A DNA stretch of 64,000 bases, from positions 3,805,923 through 3,869,922 of the forward strand of contig CM012953.1 of the NCBI GenBank assembly GCA_000181795.3, read 5' to 3'. Both the position numbers and the translations under genes were made by a program. Position 1 is the stretch's first letter. Every line of letters starts with the position of its first letter. The notes below the pieces were generated by a model. It was not told the DNA's origin and searched no databases. It saw only the letters and a list, made by a program, of their open reading frames with translations. Positions 24,688 through 37,782 of this stretch are shown in pieces. Source of the DNA: Trichinella spiralis (lineage: Eukaryota; Nematoda; Enoplea; Trichinellida; Trichinellidae).

Positions 24688-26369
24688 TTAAATGATTAAA
24701 TGAATAAAATAAATTGACTGTTGCGATATCTGCACACACACGCCTACACATCTAGCTTTCCATAACAAAAAAATTAGTTAACTGCTTGTACTTCTTGCGT
24801 TTATGAACCTGAAAATCTTACACATCTTTGTTAGCTGTTAAGAATCTCAAAAGTGATCTGCAACTGATTTCATATGTGCTGATACGCATTTTTTAAAATA
24901 AATATTTAAAACATTAGGCATATTCTTTGTCTTTTCTCCTTCTTACTTCATCTTTTATGCACAAAGTCACTTATGATCATAACTGACGATTATAATAAAT
25001 TATCACATATTAATATCTTTTGTGATGTTCCAAAATATTAGCTGCAAAAAATTTAAAGAAGCTCCTTTGAAAATTAAAAAAACAAGTTTCTGCTCTCATT
25101 AAGCTGATGGCATGATAATTGTTCAGCAATATTTATAAATGGATGATGTCAAAAAAATGATAGGGCACTGCATTTTGTGCAATTATTTATTAAGCTTTTA
25201 TTATTGCATATTATTAATTTTATTTTGTACACTTTTTCCTAACTAATTTTCGTTAATTTTTTTGATTAATTAAAATATGCCCTGTAAAATATGTCTGCCC
25301 AAAGCAAAACTTTTATCATTTTCTCCATTACAACTTTTTCATTCATTTACTCCAATTTGAAGCTTAAAATTTTTTTAAATACTGCTTATTGCATTTTAAA
25401 CTTTTTGTGATGTTTGTGCATTGCTTCAATTCCAAATCTAACTGCAGTTACCTTTATACAGTTTGTGTAATCAAAAGGTAGCATCAGAATGCAATGTTAT
25501 TTTGTAACAATAATTAAAATCTGTGCTGTAAAATATATAAAATAATCGCAAAAGCAGTTTCAAAAAACTGTATACATTATACAAATGAATTTCAAATAAA
25601 ATAAATATTCCAAACTGTCAGTTTAGCAGCAAAAATGGCATATTTTATATTTCCTATTCATTCATTAAATATTTATTCAAGGAAAGGCTTAGTTGATGTA
25701 AATTAATCAAACAACTCTGAGGTGCTATATACAATTATTATCATGTGTTATAGCTGTTTTTTTCGTTACACAAACTATTAATATAAACAATCGTTATTAT
25801 GCAGCTGCTTGTAGGCTTCTCAGGAAATATTTAAATATTTTCATTTCATCAAGAACATCAAAACAGAGAAAAACAGTGCGTGTGTACTGCTGGTATGTGA
25901 TTATTCATTTTTAATTAAATTTATATTAATATAAATTAATTTTGCTAACTTTAAAACTGAAAATTGCATGACAAAATGCTTTATGTAATAAGAATGTACT
26001 AAGTTGAGTTACTGTACTTTATATAGGATTTGTCAGTTTTAATTTCTAAAAGTGATCAGTATGTATAATTCATGAAAAACTACTTTATTAGTTTCTTTAA
26101 CAGATAAAATAATAAAAAATTGATGATGTAAGCACAATAGTAGAAAAAAAGTATAAAACAAAAATTAATTTTATGACAGTGTTCAAAAACATTGCCATTT
26201 ACAACAATTAACAGCTGTTACTTATTCAAGTAAACAATTGTTAAATCAAATTGAAATGAGTTTAAACAAAAATGTCTGTTCAATGTGCTAAGTGCGTTGA
26301 TATTATAAAAGGTATTCTTCAAATAATTACGATAATTTTTAATACATATTTTTTTATTAACAGAAGAGG
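24688..26369. other. Intergenic between piggyBac copy 1 and PAN-A
   Basis: A+T-rich with no supported exon. A TATA box lies at 26304-26310. Confidence 0.55.
26304..26310 (+). promoter_or_regulatory. TATA box (TATAAAA) of PAN-A
   Basis: It lies 60 bases before the PAN-A ATG. An acceptor-like AACAG at 26360-26363 leaves open an alternative start farther upstream with a leader exon. Confidence 0.45.
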
Positions 26370-28211
26370 ATGCCTCATCTCACCAAGACAGTTTTCTTAC
26401 TTCTCCTCCTTAAAGTAAGCTGGTTTTTTCTTATTTTTGCATTTTTCAATTAAAAATAATATTTTGGCAAAAAATAACAGCATTTCAGAAAAACTTTAAT
26501 TACTGAAGCATATTACAAGTTTGCAATAATTTTTATTTTCAGTTTGTGCAATGTGAAGAATTGCTAATGTATGTTGATATTGTTAGTAAAAGTTGTTATG
26601 TTGAAAGAATTAATGCAGAAACAAGTCCAATGAAAAGCGTTGATGCAGATCTGGAAACTGCTACATTATCAAGCTGTATAGGATTGTGCAAATCTTTCGA
26701 AGAAGAAAATGAATGCAATGTAGTGGCATATTCAAATGAGAGCAACATTTGCAAAATGTTTACATTAGATGGCCCTGCATATTTCACAGATGATGAATCA
26801 AGCAGCTACTTTTTCATAAAACACTGTGAGTTAGGTATGTATATAGAATGCAAATTTTCTGAAAAAAAGCATTTAATTCTGGACAGTATTTTTAATTTAT
26901 AGAAGATGCTGATGCCCATAATACGGAAACTGTAAATGACATTATTTATCTTCCTGAAACATTAGAAACTTGTGAAGTTGAATATTATCTTGGAAATAGC
27001 GTATACGGCTTCGGCTACTTGGAAGAGTCAGATGGAATTGACAACTTAGAAAATTGCCTTTCTCTTTGTCAAATGCTGGCTAATGAAAACGGTTGCACTG
27101 CTGTTGAATATTTGCAAAGTCAAGGCAAATGCCGCCTTTTCAAAACCTCCATTGTCAAGCATGTTCAAACATATGATGGTTCATTTACAAAAATTATCGA
27201 CTGCCATAAACGTAAGCAAATATAAAAATTATTTAAATTTACTGAATTCTTCTTATTGAATTGCAACAAATAAATTTATGTATTTAGAATTCGAAAAATT
27301 AGTCAAATTTATTATTAGCATCGATGAAGATTAGTTTATTGTTAAAGTTTGCAACTCAATTTGCGAAATTTTTTGTAATACCAAAAAATGTTCAACTAAA
27401 TTCTTGAAAATGCATGCATATTTTAGAAACGCCAGCTATTGTAAATGAGCCTGAAGAATCAGAAATTTTGGTCGAAGAGGCAACTAAGAAAGGCACTGTT
27501 GCGGTAGTTGAGCTTTTAGAAAGGTGTGACGTCACTTATCATGCAACAAAAGAAAATTTTGGATTTGAAACATTCAAAGAGATGAAGAGTATCAAAAATT
27601 TAAACAAGTGCATATTCATATGCCGTGTTGACGATGCATGCAAAGCTGTATTATTTGCTCCAAAAGATAAAATGTGCAAATTGGCTAAGAAAAGTGGCCC
27701 TACGAGCAAAGTGGATAGATCAGACAATCAGCTATTCGTTCAGATCATCACATGTGAGAAAGGTAAATTCTTCTATAGAACGTTTTTATTGCATATTTCC
27801 AATTTATTAAACACCGTTGAATATGTCATTTTCGTGAATGTGTGCATAAAGTGAAAAATAAATTTTATTTCAGATCGCGTTCAAGAACGCTTACACAATC
27901 CGTCGCCTATAAAATACTATTTGCCTGAAATTGAGGAAGTGTGTGAAATTGAATTTTATGTGTTACCAAAGCTCACTTCGTGGTTGCAAATTGGAAATTC
28001 TGTGAAAGCTCGCGATTTGACAGAATGCTTAGAGGCATGCAAGGTACTGGAGCATATCCAACAGTGCTCAGCAGTTAATTTTTCCATTGATAAAGAATGC
28101 GTATTGCTAAAGAGAGGTAAACCTGAAAATGAGTATACAGTTTTACAGAAAAGTCTTTTTGGCGAGTTTGTGAACTGTTTTGAAGAAAGCATCGTGGAAC
28201 TGTTATCATAA
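26370..28211 (+). CDS. PAN-A: secreted four-PAN-domain protein (N-M-P-L)
   Basis: Five exons, 26370-26414, 26543-26834, 26903-27211, 27427-27762 and 27874-28211, give 439 residues. Exon 1 is a signal peptide (KTVFLLLLLK) ending at phase 0; every later junction is phase 1. Each following exon is one PAN/apple-like domain with the pattern C...C-X3-C...C...C...C: domain N (16-112, SCYVERI), M (114-215, ETCEVEYY), P (217-327, ERCDVTYH) and L (329-439, EVCEIEFYVL). Acidic linkers lie at the domain starts. The last exon begins with the hinge shared by genes A-D (ER..NPSPIKYYLPE) and ends SIVELLS. PAN domains bind proteins or carbohydrates outside cells; the ligand is unknown. AATAAA is at 28309-28314. 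The assignment rests on cysteine spacing and hydrophobic pattern, not a database hit. Confidence 0.83.
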
Positions 28212-29663
28212 TTTTACATTTCACTTGTGAAGGGCAAACAGTCTCTTATTACCTGAATACGTTGTTTGATAAATGATATGGCTTTTATTATCAAATGATC
28301 ATTAAACAAATAAAGCATTGCCATAACACTGTGCGCATTTATTCTCTTGCTATAACCAAACAGCTGTTTATTAAGACCATTAAAATGATATTAAATAATT
28401 TAAAATATGCTACAAGGCATAATTTTAGATGACGACTAAAATATTTTATTTTCAATAATTAAAAAACGGATTTAAAATTTATTAGGATAATTTTGAAAGT
28501 GTTTCATGATACAGTATCTATGTGTTGGATGAGCTGAATGGAATAAAGATTATGACTTATTCTTTAAGTTTAATAAAATGAAATTTCAAGAAATAATTCT
28601 GTTATGCAGTAATGAAGAATATAAAGAAAAGGCAATGTTACAATAATAAAATGAATAAATATTGTGTAAATTAAAAAATATGTCTCTAAATTTGGTTTTT
28701 CAAAGGAATACTAATAATGATATTAAAAGATATATTAAAACTATGAGAAATAGCAGTAAAGAAAAGAAAAAAATAAAAGCAATTATTTTTATTGTAGAGT
28801 AATGAAAGAAACTGGAAACCGCATTAATATTTGTATCTGAATATACTTCAAATGATGTTATGTCTGTTTTCAAGATAAAATTCGTTTCCATCATTTACTT
28901 ATTCATTCATTCATAATTATTCACATTTAACATTCATTTTTACGCGCCTAAAAGCATCTGACATGCGTTATTACTAATTAGCGCGCTTCAAACTCTTGAA
29001 AAAAATTCTGAAGAAGTATATAACGTCAAATTTATTAAGGTTAATAATTAAAAGCAGGGCAATGCAAAACAAGAGATAAACGAGATTCACAGAGAATAAA
29101 TTCATGAAGAAGTTCAACTAAAACAATAACTTGTTTACAAAACAAATGAGAAGCAATGGAATTAAGTCCTTGAAAGTTCTTCTGCTTGGTAATTAATATA
29201 AACATACATTAGCATATGAATATGGATAAGATAAATTTGAATTTTGACTTTTGCAGCATCAAATTAGATAACAAATTCAAGCGATGGCCAAGGAATAATG
29301 ATATGCTTTTTAGAATAAAACGTTGCAGTGATATAATAAGACCATTTCTTTGAAATTATTGATGTGCATGTAAATTATAGACATATATAATTGATACTGG
29401 ATGCATTGATGCCTCCATTAATATGCGAACGGAATAAGTAAGTAAATAAATAAAAATGTGTACATATAATTTGCTATAGCGTGTAATTGATGCTTAAATG
29501 TAAATCATAATAAAAAGCTGTAATGAATCAAACAAAGTGATACATCTTCCTCTCTTTCTTATTATTGCTATCAGTACGACTCATCATAAGAGGAAACACG
29601 TTTTATTATACAATAGGTATACAGACAACGCATGCACATACACAAACACACACTACACCACAC

Positions 29664-29666
<3 letters not shown>

Positions 29667-29699
<33 letters not shown>
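29667..29699. repeat. TA dinucleotide microsatellite
   Basis: About 16 TA units. The open frame reading Ile-Tyr through it is an artefact of the repeat. Confidence 0.9.
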
Positions 29700-29705
<6 letters not shown>

Positions 29706-31260
29706 GGCTTCCTGGTTTGCCAATAGATGTCTCTTTGTGTTGTTCTCTTGTTAAATACATGCAGTTTTCGATTCATCGATACCGTTACATAAGCATTAAT
29801 GAGTTTATTATATGATTGCAAATTTAAAAATATAGCTCTCATTACCTCTGTTATAGGTAACTTTGATAAGTGCCTACTAACAGCATTTTTTGAGCATGTT
29901 TGATTTACATCTCAGAATAGAAAATTAGATATGATTAGAATAGAATGTTTTATTTATTTTTGAAATTACATGAACAAGCAATTGTATTAAACTGCCGGCG
30001 CTGTGATCGCAACGAACCCTTCTAATTAAAAATGTTCTGCTATTTGCAACTGAGATTTGTATTTGTATTGAAAATAATGTATCAGATGTTTTCCAAAGTA
30101 GAAAGTTCTTTGACCAATGATCCAAATTCCGCCTGGTGAGCAATTTAGCAGGCTTCTTGGTGGCCGAATTTATTAAAGTTGCAGCAGTTTTGTTTTACTC
30201 TGCTAGTTTTGCTAGTTGAAAAACATATTTTAAATGCAGCAGTGTATGCACAATAGCATTCATATTTTACTATGATATTAATTTTTAAACTGCTTTGCAA
30301 TGCAACTGCTTTGGATCTCTGCTGATAAAATGCCTCTCAGCGTGAACTGAAATGAAATAAATCAGTTTCAGTTAAAACAAAAGGTCTATTTTATTACTGT
30401 AATAATTATTTTATTGCTAATTTTAGTGGCGTCTATACTATTTTAAGTTGCCCTTCAATCAGCATTATTTTAACAAATTTAATTATATACAATAAAATGA
30501 ACATGATGGTATATTTATAAGATAATACACATAAAAAACTTTTCATTTTATATAAGATAGAATACTTTAAATATAAATAAATTTAAAAAAATTTTTTGAA
30601 TACACAACTTTTTTAATTAAATAAATATATTTTCGAACCTCAAAAAGGATTTAAAAATGAACAACAATTGTGCAAAATGTAGTTCATGAAAATTTGCATT
30701 CTAACAAAAGTTTTTATTTTCTGTAAAATTATGGCACTATAAATTCTACATTGTTAATTCATGCAATAATAATAAGCGCAACGGCAACTTTAGAGTTTTT
30801 TATTCATTATTCTTTTACATAGCACATTTTTAATTTATTTAGAACATTGTTGCAGAACACTTTCCGCTACACTGCAATTGCAACAAAAAATGCAGCAGCA
30901 TCTTTTTCCAATGTTTTGTAAAAACATTTATCTTTTGCGCAGTTTTACAAAATAATGGAAGTTTCTGCTACATAATGCTTAAATAAATAACATAATACAG
31001 CTACGGTCAAAGCAAAAACTAATTATAATAAGATATTTTAAAGATGTTGTAACCAAACATTACTAACCACTTTGTTAATGTTTTAATGATTATTTGCTGA
31101 ACAGAATTTCATATTTAAAATTCCAGGATACTTTTACTCTTGCTTACATTTCAAGCTCACATCATTTGTCAGTATTTCAAAATTAGCAATATTATTCTAT
31201 TTATAAAACTGACTTATTAAATGTAAAGTAAGTATGTTTGCACTGCCAATGAATGCGAAG

Positions 31261-31323
31261 TATATAAAATAAAAAAATTTGGGAATTTTAGAATCCATCA
31301 TTCTGCTATCATCATCATTTAAA
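31261..31323 (+). promoter_or_regulatory. TATA box and probable non-coding leader exon of PAN-B
   Basis: TATATAAAAT is at 31261-31270. About 30 bases later a short segment ends in AAA at 31323 before GTAAGT. The matching acceptor TTTCAG ends at 31838, nine bases before the PAN-B ATG. Start site inferred. Confidence 0.5.
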
Positions 31324-31846
31324 GTAAGTTAAGTTTTGTAAATGAAGCTGTCACTATTCAATTAAAAATAAAACAAGCATTTCAATAAATTATGAAACAA
31401 GACTGCAGATTATTTCCAAGTATGTATGTAAAGCAATAAAGCAGTTGTAAATTAATTATTTTCTAAATGCCTTGCAATATATTACAGTTTTATAATTTTT
31501 TTCATCTTCAACTCTGCTCATTTTCTGATGTAAATCAGTAATCACTAATGCCAACAGGTCCTTCTGAGCATCATTGAAAACTATATTTGTATTGATGACC
31601 GAGATCACACATTGCTGGTTCATGTAAAAATGAAGCGTTTTTTTCTCGCTTTCACATGACAGTGCTCATGAGTTAATTTTTGTTTTTTTAAATATATATA
31701 ATATAAATCATGCATATAAATTTTATATTTAGCATTATTATATCTTTAATTTACAAATCAAAAATAAATTATCAACAAGTTGTGCAAGACTGAATTGAAT
31801 TGTTTTCTAAAATTAAATTTCACGCATTGCAATTTCAGATTCACTT

Positions 31847-33962
31847 ATGAGGAAAAGCATCTTTACATTAGTGGTTTATGTCCTTCTATTTAAAGTGAGA
31901 ACCATATTTTGAAAAACTTTTTGTTAAGAATATACCGTACTGGATTTCAGATTGAATTGGCAGAGAAAATGAGCATTATAGTGCAACCACTTGGACAAAT
32001 GTGCACAGTTGAAAGGAAATATTTTGATATTCATGAAGCAGTCAGTAGTCAAATAGAACAGTGGTTTTCACCTAGTACTGAAGCATGCATTTCGATGTGC
32101 TGCGCAAGACGAGCGAATATAGACTGCAAATCGATTATTTATAATAAGAAGGAAAGAACTTGCCTGTTTCTGAATAGCGCATTCCAGCACTACATGTCAA
32201 TCCCATCTACAGTTAATTTTGATTCTGAGTTGTACGTCATATACAGTTGCGGAAATGGTAATGCATTCATATATTTTATAATTTTAAAAATTAATACATT
32301 ATTAAAAGCAAACAAAAATTAGTGTCATGTTCAACCTAATGTTAAAGATATGCAGAAGTTTTAACAAAAAGTTATGAAACAAATGACGTTTAATTTAACT
32401 TCACTTACAAACTGAACAATGTAAAGTAACAATTAAAAAATTTAATTCTAAATAACATTAATTTATTCTATAAAAACGTTGGTAGTGTCAATTTTTAGAG
32501 TACATAGTTAGACAATGAACTTTGAAGTTTGCATGTACACCAGTATCCTGCTTAACGCTCATGATGCGTTCTTGAAAAAGAGCGCTAAAAGCGAACAGCG
32601 TTAAATAGTGTCGTTATAGCATGTGTTTGTAGTACATCTGTTCCAATGAAAGTCAGAATACATGCAACAAAATTTGTTTGAAATCTTTATTCAAATGTTT
32701 CACGCTTAATGGATCATAATTATGGTTTCTTCAGCTTTTAGCCTCTCAAGCCTGGGTTTCTTGGTGATGATATCATCAAGAGTTAATTGCCTTTTCTTAA
32801 GTTTTCTCTCACAAAGAATTTCTTTAAAGCAGGATATCATTTGAAGAACACCCTACCTTGTCTTGGATCTCCGCTTATAATCCGGGTAGTATTCTGCAAA
32901 CTGGTCCATGGTTTTTGCACTTTTGATGATGCTGTTGTTGAGGAATTCTGTTGTTAGAGTTCTTAGAGGTGAATTATCTTCTGAATCCAGACTGTTAGTT
33001 CATTATCAGTGCATAGTTCTGACCGCTCTTTAAGATCACCATTGCTATGCCTTTTACTGTGAAGCTCTAATAATTCCTGAACATTTTGCTAGGGAAATTC
33101 TTGCGCTGCCTTGACATTCAAATCAGTTTCTTCACCACTGATACGTATGTTATAGAGTTTGCTCTATTTTTAATTTATCAGTTCAACAACTCTGCTAGCT
33201 GTTAAATTTTCAGATTCATTTCCACTTTCTTATTCAATATGATTGGAGATGCTTCTTGCCTTTTGCATAATTAACATCGGGCTCAAAGACATGCACTATT
33301 GCGTTTGATCATCTACCCAAATACTAAGTCTTCTTTCCATTTCTTCAAACAAATGGGTTCTTGAACGAGTTGTTTTTGTTGTTGACAAATACGAATTCGC
33401 AGATGCTGAAGATTTTATCTTATCCGTATTTTTCATAATTGTTACTCGATGTTGCTAAATTAAGACTATGTTGTTATTACTGTGGATGGATGTTGCTAAA
33501 TTAAGAGAAGCGCTCACGCTAACTTTACGGTCACAGTTTCAGTCGACGTAGTATTTGCAATTTTTTATCCAGAGAAATGGCTTTTCTTTGCATTTTTGCG
33601 CTATCATTACTTGCACATCTTCTTCCTGACATAATGACAGAAGGCACCAAAAATAGATGACAAAATATATATAATCCAACAAAATTTAAGAATTCTGAAC
33701 CAATTACCATGAATGATTGACTAACTGAATGTATCAGATAAGCCAAATGACGCGAGAGTTGCCACTAAGTAAGCAAAAATGAATCACATGTCACGTGAGT
33801 TAGAAACAGCGCTAGATCATCAAGAATCATCAAGAATCATCATCAAGAATGATATTGATGTATTTCAAATTTGAATATGCTATTAAAACACATATATGTA
33901 CATAAACATTATGCACTTTAAATATTAATTCCAATCATTTACAATATCTAGGAAAGAAAGAA

Positions 33963-33994
<32 letters not shown>

Positions 33995-36900
33995 AGAGGA
34001 AGAGGAACCAGGTCCTGCAGCTCAAATGGAAGACATAGTGCATGATAAATCATCCGATACTGATGGTACACATTTGAAACTTTATTGCTGAAGTGTACAT
34101 ATATAAAAATTGTTTATTTTTATTTTTAATTCAAAAATGTATCACATTATATTTATATTATTTTAAGAGAATAAAAATATATTAATTGCAGTTACGCTTA
34201 CGGTTGGCAACAACCACAAAGCAGATTAAAAGTTCCGTTATTAGTATTATTATTTATTTTTAGACTTTCAATAAAAATATTTTTAATGTTAATAATTATC
34301 AAGCAGATTATAATTCATACATTGTTTATACTGAATTATGCTTGAAACCGTATGCTTTCATAATAACAGCAAAACAACAACAATAATAATAATAATGATA
34401 ATTTTAAAATATTTCTTTGAAAATGATATAGAAAATTTAAAAATTCCAATGATATTTCAGAAATAAATCATGATTTATTTGCATTATAATTTTTATTTAT
34501 TTATATCATTTTAGCTTCAAATTTTTATTTAAAAATGAATGCTTAATAATCAGGCAAATATGTATTTCTGAATGAAAAGGTGTATTTAAGGGTGACATAA
34601 TTTTTAAGCATGTTATATTTTTATATATAGATACGGAAGATAACACAGGAATTAAAGCAGAAATAGAAATTGATGTCATGGAAGAAATATGCGAAGTGAT
34701 TTTTGAAAGAAGATCTGAAGTGACTGGCTATAGTTATTTTCAAGAAACTGAAAACATTGACTCTTTACAAAATTGTATAGTCCTGTGCCGCATGAGTAAT
34801 GATCCTGCTTGTTCTGCCGTGGATTTCAGCATTGATAAAAGAGAGTGCACACTTTTAACAGTTAACCCTAATGCACATCCTTATCCTAGAAAAAGGAATG
34901 GTGAATTTGTCATCATTATAAATTGCAAGCCATGTAAGTATACTTTTATTTTCACTTTTGTATGCTCTATGATAGAAGATAACAAAGTCATCGTATAAAT
35001 TTATTTAAATATTCAGTTTAGACTGGTAATCATTATTAATCTTCAAATTATGCATGACATTTAGTAATGTATAATGTATTGTTAAATTTTTAAATGCAAA
35101 GTTGTTATATTTCTACTTTATGTATTTTGTTGCATGCTTATCATATATATTTTTTTACATTTTTCACATATTTTTTCAAATTATATATAAATTATTATCA
35201 AAATGTCAACATAAAATGTTAGGAAGTAAAATAAAATACTTTTGAAAAGCATATTTTTCATCTTCAATTTTCAGTTCAATCCTTTAAAAATACTTTTCAA
35301 AATAGTCATTTTAAATTCACTATCTAATTTGAATTAGGGGAAACTGCAGATCTACCACTTTACAGTGATATTAATGAAGAAACAGGATACGATGTTTCTG
35401 ACCCATTATCAGGTAAGTGTCCTTCACTTATTACGAACTGAGTAAGAATGCATAAAATATATATTTAAAACAAATCATTAAATTACACGAATATTTGAAG
35501 TATAAAATAGTAGTTTAACTTTCAATCAGTTACAACAGCATAATGAATTTTTATTTATAATTCTATACACTTGTCAAATCCATTTTTCATGTACTAATTT
35601 ACAGCTTGAATTTTAGATCAAACTGAAATGAATGAAAATGTTGAAAGTGAAATACAGTTGGAAATTTTACAGGAAATTTGCAAAGTGCATTTTACTAAGG
35701 GTACTGTAATTTTGAATTACAGCTTTTTCCAAGAAACAGAAGCAGTGGATTCTTTGCCAAGTTGCTTGACGTCCTGCCGCTTAACCGATTCTCCATCTGT
35801 TTGTACAGCTGTTGAATACAATCCATTTAATGGGCAATGCCAGCTTTTTGCGTTTAATTTGGAAGCAGAAAAACATATCAAAAATCAGGAGGCTGAATTT
35901 GCTATAATTGCAAGTTGTGAATCATGTAATTTTCCTTTTCTTATTTTTTTATATAGAAAATTTGTTTGTAATATTTAGTTTTTTAGTTAAATGAGTCCAT
36001 TTTATGATTTATTATAATTTAATTTGAATTTTTTGAGATATAATGGTGAAATTTTCATGTATGACAGCTAATATTGATGAGGAAAGTTAAAATATTTTCA
36101 AATTAGCACACATATTACTCTATATTTACTACTAACATAATGTGAAGTTTTTCCTATTTTTCATTCATATATTTTGAATTGAAATTTTGTATATTCTCTT
36201 TTGATTTATTTTAGCAAAAAGTAATGTTATTGTCAGATTAAAGATAAAGATAAAAATTAAGAAATAAAAAATATTTTTCATTAATCTTTTGAATTTATAA
36301 ATGAGTATTTTTGAATTATATGACAGTCGAATTATTCATAAATATTAAGTTTTCATTTTACTTTAAATTCATGGAATATTACAATAAAATATCTACTTTA
36401 ATATAAAATTATTATTATCTGACAATAATTTAACAGTGATTTTGACTCATTAAACGATTCATTATTACATTTATTATGATTAATACAGATTGTTGTTTAA
36501 CTTATTTCATTATACATTCATAACATTATCATTTAATGTGCGATTTAAATGATTAAAATAATGTACACTATTTATTTTAAATTAATTTTGAAGTGTATTA
36601 AAAAAACATTTGTATAAGATGCATCTTTTATTAAACAACTTTTTTAATAGATATTGACCTAGCATCATTTCCATTCAGAGATGATCAAGTGACTTCAAGC
36701 AGTGAAGAAAGAAGTTCACGAAATAATGAAAGTGAGCAATGTAGTTACAGCATTTTTTAATTCACAAAATGGCAATATTTACAAATCTCCTTATAGAATG
36801 AAATTATATGCGTTGTATTTTGTTTGTCAGCTAAAGCTGTTTAATGACAGGATAATCATAAGTATCTTTTGTTTCGTGAGGGAACATTTTAATGCCAATT

Positions 36901-37782
36901 GTGTAACTTCCACATCTTTTATAGTCTTAAGCGGTTTATATTTTAAATTTCTTATATATTTACGTATATATTTTGTGATTCATTTATATTCACATAATTA
37001 GTTTGTGGCGATGTGCTTTAGGAAAGGAAGAAGGAGAAGAGGAAGAAGAAGAAGAAGAAGAAGAAGAAACAGTAAGAACTGGAACTCTCTCACTCTATAG
37101 CCTTCTGCAGAAATGTGATGTTCGCTATTACAACAAAAGAAACATTACTGGCTTTAAGAAAATATGGGAAAAAGAAAATGTTCGACATCTCACTGCTTGT
37201 GTCACCTGCTGCCGCATTGAATTGCAATGCTCAGCTGTGTTGTTTTCGAGCAGAGATAAAGTTTGTGGGTTTTATTCAATAAGTGAAGATAAAGAAGTTG
37301 TCAAGAAAAACTCTGAAAATGCTTTTGTTGAGATTTTAGACTGCAGATCAGGTATGAATGCTAATTTTATTTTTTTAATAGGCAAAAAATAGAAAATCAG
37401 AAATAATTATAAATCATCAAATAATATTTTACTTTAATATTTTTTAGATCGTGTGCATGAACGATACAGAAATCCACCTTTTATGAAATATTTTCTTCCT
37501 ACTGTAGAAGAACTGTGCACCATTGAATTTTACACTTTAGCAGCATTGAGTGAATGGAAAGCAATAGGTTTTGCAGTAAATGCAACTAATTTAATAAACT
37601 GCTTTGAAGTATGTCGAGTGACTGCATCATCTGAGCATTGCAGTGCTGTAAACTTTCTGTTAAATGGAGAATGTATACTTTTGCAAAAAGGTACCCCAGA
37701 TGACACGTACGCCGTCCAACCTAATAGTGTGTTTGCAGAAATATTAAATTGTTATGAAGGAAGTTTACCAGAAATTCTTTGA
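31847..37782 (+). CDS. PAN-B: secreted five-PAN-domain protein (N-M-M-P-L) with acidic linkers
   Basis: Nine exons, 31847-31894, 31951-32257, 33952-34065, 34631-34933, 35338-35412, 35617-35925, 36651-36731, 37022-37351 and 37448-37782, give 633 residues. Exon 1 is the signal peptide (phase 0 end); all later junctions are phase 1. Domain exons: N (17-118, MCTVERKYF, EQWFSPSTEACISMC), M1 (158-257, EICEVIFE), M2 (284-385, EICKVHFT), P (414-522, QKCDVRYY) and L (524-633, ELCTIEFYTL). Exons 3, 5 and 7 encode acidic or Ser-rich linkers. Exon 3 and the start of exon 8 contain GAA-repeat poly-Glu runs of about 16 and 11 residues. Intron 2 (1.7 kb) carries a pogo/Tigger remnant. M1 and M2 share a C-R-M/L-S/T-D/N block and are the closest domain pair in the gene. 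AATAAA is at 37808-37813. Probably an extracellular or surface-matrix protein; function unknown. Confidence 0.83.
32541..33650 (-). mobile_element. pogo/Tigger-type DNA transposon remnant in PAN-B intron 2
   Basis: The left end CAGTATCCTGCTTAACGC resembles pogo-family terminal repeats. Minus-strand reading gives a short N-terminal helix-turn-helix start at 33632 (AISLDKKLQILRRLK, CENP-B/pogo type) and, after several frame changes, blocks similar to the second DNA-binding domain (SLSPMLIMQKA) and an acidic C-terminal region (SEDNSPLRTL). The catalytic DDE core is largely gone. The right end was not located, so the limit is approximate. Old and inactive. Confidence 0.6.
33956..34010 (+). repeat. 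GAA repeat coding poly-Glu (PAN-B exon 3)
   Basis: An almost pure GAA/GAG tract begins within four bases of the exon 3 acceptor and is read in frame as Glu. Confidence 0.85.
37027..37067 (+). repeat. GAA repeat coding poly-Glu (PAN-B exon 8)
   Basis: A second in-frame GAA tract, again directly after a splice acceptor, forms the acidic lead-in to the P-type domain. Confidence 0.85.

Larger units (their letters stand above)
28212..31846. other. Intergenic between PAN-A and PAN-B
   Basis: It holds the PAN-A poly(A) signal (28309-28314), a TA microsatellite (29667-29699) and a TATA box plus probable leader exon of PAN-B (31261-31323). A minus-strand open stretch at 29.9-30.2 kb was not recognised. 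No other coding feature. Confidence 0.5.

Noticed and set aside
29537-29815. 92-codon plus-strand frame
   Set aside because: It is produced by a TA microsatellite and CA-rich flanks.
29925-30190. Minus-strand open frame with scattered basic residues
   Set aside because: It looks slightly coding-like but has no domain, start or convincing splice partner that I could identify.
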